Shown here: positions 61,462-64,000 of the stretch, one piece after another
Layout of the letters: every line of letters begins with the position of its first letter
How positions within the stretch are numbered: the stretch's first letter is position 1
Assembly (NCBI GenBank): GCA_964501335.1
Contig: CAZCTC010000014.1
Span: 62,001-126,000, forward strand
Length of the DNA: 64,000 bases
Source: CAZCTC01 sp964501335
GTDB lineage: Bacteria; Chloroflexota; Anaerolineae; B4-G1; SLSP01
Reading direction: 5' to 3'
The notes under the pieces: model-generated
Databases searched by the model: none
Seen by the model: only the letters and a program-made list of their open reading frames with translations
Told to the model about the DNA's origin: nothing
Program-made: the position numbers and the translations under genes

Positions 61462-62085
61462 TCACCCCAGCATCGACTCGATGACTTCCAACGTCCCCAA
61501 GGGGATTACGATGGCGTCAGCGCCTAACAGATCCCGCACGTTCATGTAGGCGGCCCGCAGCGTCTGCACTTTAGGCAGATTGCGCGCGGAGAGTTCTACA
61601 GTCTCATTGCGATCGTGCAACAGGATCAAGGTTTTCCCCGCATCCGCGGAGACATTGTGAAGCACCCCGACGATCTCGCGCGTCTTGGGAGCCGCCATCG
61701 CCAGATCCTTCAAAATGATGATCTGCTGCCCGGAGGCCTTGGCGGACAAGGCGGAGCGGAGTGCAGCCCGGCGCATTTGGCGGGGCATTTTCTTCACATA
61801 CTTGTGGGGATGGGGCCCGTGGGCGCTGCCACCACCAACAAAGAGGTTGGCCGCCCGGCTACCATGGCGGGCGCGGCCTGTGCCCTTCTGCCGATACCAC
61901 TTGGCCTTGGTGCGGTTGATTTCGCCGCGGCCCTTGGTACTGTGCGTTCCCAACCGGGCATTGGCCAGTTGGCGGACCAACGCCTGGTGCATCAACGGAA
62001 TGCTAACGGGAGCCTCAAAGATCTCGGGGCGCAGGTCAATCTCGTCGACTTTCTCACCCTGCATATTCAAAACAGGAACACGCAT
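61462..62085 (-). CDS. rplD: Ribosomal protein L4
   Basis: 207 residues; STKGRGEINRTKAKWYRQKG and TGRARHGSRAANLFVGGGSA form the exit-tunnel loop, followed by RRAALRSALSAKA. In enterics L4 represses the S10 operon; whether it does so here is unknown. Confidence 0.96.
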   Translation of the reverse strand: MRVPVLNMQGEKVDEIDLRPEIFEAPVSIPLMHQALVRQLANARLGTHSTKGRGEINRTKAKWYRQKGTGRARHGSRAANLFVGGGSAHGPHPHKYVKKMPRQMRRAALRSALSAKASGQQIIILKDLAMAAPKTREIVGVLHNVSADAGKTLILLHDRNETVELSARNLPKVQTLRAAYMNVRDLLGADAIVIPLGTLEVIESMLG

Positions 62086-62087
62086 TG

Positions 62088-62741
62088 TTACTTACCCCCC
62101 TTAGCGATCTTCTGCTTGCGGGCCTGCTTGATGAACACCAGACCCCCATTGGCCCCCGGAACACTACCCTTAACGGCCAGAAGATTGCGATCCAGATCGA
62201 CCAGCACGACTTCGAGGTTCTGCGAGGTCACCCGCGCATTGCCCATGTGCCCGCTCATCCGCTTGCCTTTCAGCACGCGCCCGGGAGTCGAGGTCGAGCC
62301 GATGGAACCGCCGTGCCGCTCACGATCGGATTGACCGTGGGTATGGGGCCCACCCTTAAAGCCATGGCGCTTGACGACACCGGCAAAGCCACGCCCCTTG
62401 GAGCGGCCTTCAATATCGACACGCTCGCCAGCTGCAAAAATATCCACGGAGATCTTCTGACCCACTTCGAAGGAATCCTCACTGCGCTTCAGCCGAATTT
62501 CATGCAGATGGCGCAGCATCGGGACGCCGGCCTTCTTGAGGTGTCCTTGCTCCCCTTTGGCAATATGCCGGGCTTCGACATCGCCGAAACCCAACTGCAC
62601 CGCCAGGTAGCCCTCATTTTCCGGCGTCCGCATTTGGACGACGTAACACGGCCCGGCCTCGATTACGGTGACCGGAACAATTTCGCCGTTTCCTTTAACT
62701 ACCTGGGTCATCCCCACTTTTTTACCGATAAGACCTTTCAT
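62088..62741 (-). CDS. rplC: Ribosomal protein L3
   Basis: 217 residues; LIGKKVGMTQVVKGNGEIVP, GRGFAGVVKRHGFKGGPHTH and SIGSTSTPGRVLKGKRMSGH. AGGAGG precedes the start. Separated from rpsJ by 124 bp that contain a strong hairpin. Confidence 0.97.
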   Translation of the reverse strand: MKGLIGKKVGMTQVVKGNGEIVPVTVIEAGPCYVVQMRTPENEGYLAVQLGFGDVEARHIAKGEQGHLKKAGVPMLRHLHEIRLKRSEDSFEVGQKISVDIFAAGERVDIEGRSKGRGFAGVVKRHGFKGGPHTHGQSDRERHGGSIGSTSTPGRVLKGKRMSGHMGNARVTSQNLEVVLVDLDRNLLAVKGSVPGANGGLVFIKQARKQKIAKGGK

Positions 62742-62795
62742 GTTTCCTCCTGGGACTGTCAGCGCCAGGTACGCTGCATCATCCCTTGATTTTTG

Positions 62796-62851
62796 CCCAC
62801 ATCACCCCCCGGGCCCGCCCTCCGGGGGCGCCAGGGGGTGATGTAAATGGG
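62796..62851 (-). promoter_or_regulatory. GC-rich hairpin between rpsJ and rplC
   Basis: CATCACCCCC (62800-62809) pairs with GGGGGTGATG (62834-62843), 10 bp, extended by CCCA/TGGG; the interior is GC-rich and partly self-complementary. No T-tract follows on the minus strand, so it may be a regulatory or processing structure rather than a terminator. Confidence 0.5.
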
Positions 62852-62865
62852 TAAGTGAAAAAAGC

Positions 62866-63174
62866 TTAGAGCTTGATCTCGATATCCACGCCCGCGGGCA
62901 TGTTCAGCCGCATCAGCGTATCAATCGTCTTCGAATCCGGCTCGAGAATGTCGATCAACCGCTTGTGGGTACGGATCTCGAAGTGCTCGTGGCTATCCTT
63001 ATCAATAAAGGTCGAGCGCCGTACAGTAAAGCGCTCCAGCTTGGTCGGCAAGGGTACCGGACCCACGACATGGGCACCGGTCCGCTCAGCGGCCTCGACA
63101 ATCCGGCGCGCGGACTCATCCAGGATCCGATGATCGTACCCCTTGAGCCGAATGCGAATGCGTTGTTTAGCCAT
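62866..63174 (-). CDS. rpsJ: Ribosomal protein S10
   Basis: 102 residues; KQRIRIRLKGYDHRILDESA, GPVPLPTKLERFTVRRSTFI and DKDSHEHFEIRTHKRLIDI. First ribosomal gene of the S10 operon, following tuf by 37 bp. Confidence 0.97.
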   Translation of the reverse strand: MAKQRIRIRLKGYDHRILDESARRIVEAAERTGAHVVGPVPLPTKLERFTVRRSTFIDKDSHEHFEIRTHKRLIDILEPDSKTIDTLMRLNMPAGVDIEIKL

Positions 63175-63211
63175 AAACCACCTGATTTTTGTTTAAAAAC
63201 CGGGCCCGAAA

Positions 63212-64000
63212 TTAGCCCAGGATCTTGGTGATGACGCCGGCGCCCACGGTCAGACCGCCTTCGCGAATCGCGAAGCGCATCCCGGCCTCGACGGCCACGG
63301 GGGCAATGAGCTCGACAGACATCGCCACATCGTCACCCGGCATGACCATTTCCACGCCCGCGGGCAACGCACATTCGCCGGTCACGTCCATCGTCTGGAA
63401 GTAGAACTGCGGCTTGTAACCAGTGAAGAAGGGCTTGTGGCGGCCGCCTTCTTCCTTCTTCAAGATGTAGACCTGGGCCTCGAACTTGGTGTGGGGCTTG
63501 ATCGAGCCGGGCTTGGCAATGACCATGCCGCGCTCAACGTCTTCCTTACCAATACCACGCAGCAGCAGACCGGCATTGTCACCGGCGACCACTTTGTCCA
63601 GGATCTTGTGGAACATTTCCATCGAGGTCACGACGGTCTTGACGGGCTTTTCGCGCAGACCGACGATTTCAACTTCGGTGTTGGGGACCATGGTGCCGCG
63701 GTCGACACGACCGGTAACCACGGTGCCGCGGCCCTTGATGGAGAAGACGTCTTCGACAGCCATGAGGAAGGGCTTGTCTTCGGCGCGATCCGGGGTCGGG
63801 ATGTATTCATCGACCGCACGCATCAGTTCCCAGATGCAGGCGAAGTCGGCGGCAGCGGGATCGGCGCTGGGGCAGTTCAGGGCCTTCAGCGCGGAGCCGC
63901 GAACGATTGGGACTTCGTCGCCCGGGTAGTGATAGGAGGTCAACAGTTCGCGGATTTCCAGTTCGACCAGTTCCAACAGTTCGGCATCGTCCATCAGGTC
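63212..64000 (-). CDS. tuf: Elongation factor Tu, C-terminal part
   Basis: Delivers aminoacyl-tRNA to the ribosome. The 262 codons present (stop included) begin in the switch between the GTPase domain and domain 2 (DLMDDAELLELVELEIRELL) and include VFSIKGRGTVVTGRVDRGTM, HKPFFTGYKPQFYFQTMDVT and the end IREGGLTVGAGVITKILG. About 140 N-terminal residues, with the GTP-binding motifs, lie off the right edge. Linked to rpsJ, as in the str-S10 arrangement. Confidence 0.97.
   Translation of the reverse strand, partial: DLMDDAELLELVELEIRELLTSYHYPGDEVPIVRGSALKALNCPSADPAAADFACIWELMRAVDEYIPTPDRAEDKPFLMAVEDVFSIKGRGTVVTGRVDRGTMVPNTEVEIVGLREKPVKTVVTSMEMFHKILDKVVAGDNAGLLLRGIGKEDVERGMVIAKPGSIKPHTKFEAQVYILKKEEGGRHKPFFTGYKPQFYFQTMDVTGECALPAGVEMVMPGDDVAMSVELIAPVAVEAGMRFAIREGGLTVGAGVITKILG

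Noticed and set aside
1..64000. tRNA or rRNA genes, insertion sequences, prophage or integrase genes
   Set aside because: None could be recognised by eye on either strand; no transposase-like protein is encoded despite the interspersed hairpins.

Overview
The window looks like a chromosomal segment of a Chloroflexota bacterium, probably Anaerolineae-like. This is inferred from the ribosomal gene order, GC-rich codon use, multidomain PAS/GAF kinases, LysM-M23 peptidases and absence of flagellar genes; no rRNA is present to confirm it. Both ends cut genes: endonuclease V on the left, EF-Tu on the right.

Layout. (1) 1-4854, plus strand: endonuclease V, a GAF histidine kinase, greA, lysS and an MscS-type channel. 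(2) 4914-14755, minus strand: an HD phosphohydrolase, two tandem LysM-M23 peptidase paralogues, a gene-free stretch of about 1.1 kb holding a diverged palindrome array (8357-8876), and a two-gene unit of a 1597-residue sensor kinase followed by an OmpR-type regulator. (3) 15121-42627, plus strand: a large chemosensory locus in the order cheW, cheR-TPR, cheW, MCP, membrane-anchored polyamine-type binding protein, three more MCPs, cheA-REC, a 155-bp tandem repeat, a catalytically degenerate CheB-like protein with an RsbT-like tail, a CheY-like receiver, an intact CheB, four sensor kinases and a CheB-CheR-PAS fusion. (4) 42659-44674: a secreted DUF5666-type protein, thioredoxin and repeat copies. 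(5) 44675-64000, minus strand: mazG, then the S10-spc-alpha ribosomal superoperon from tuf and rpsJ to rpsI, with secY, adk, map, rpmJ, rpoA and truA. infA is absent from its usual place between map and rpmJ.

How the genes work together. The chemosensory locus holds everything for an adaptive array: receptors, coupling proteins, a kinase with its own receiver, a methyltransferase and a methylesterase. It adds a CheB-CheR fusion and several kinases that may feed into or read out the same pathway. With no motor genes, the output is more likely pili, surface behaviour or gene expression than flagella.

The most unusual signals are: the pseudo-CheB/RsbT-like fusion beside a normal CheB; a solute-binding protein translationally coupled to a Cache-domain MCP; and a family of interspersed hairpin elements, present at six or seven intergenic loci, whose stems differ in sequence but stay paired while loop and flanks are conserved. 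One copy lies between a predicted promoter and the CheB-CheR fusion gene, and one has been amplified into the 155-bp tandem array. Many intergenic regions also end in long, nearly perfect palindromic terminators.
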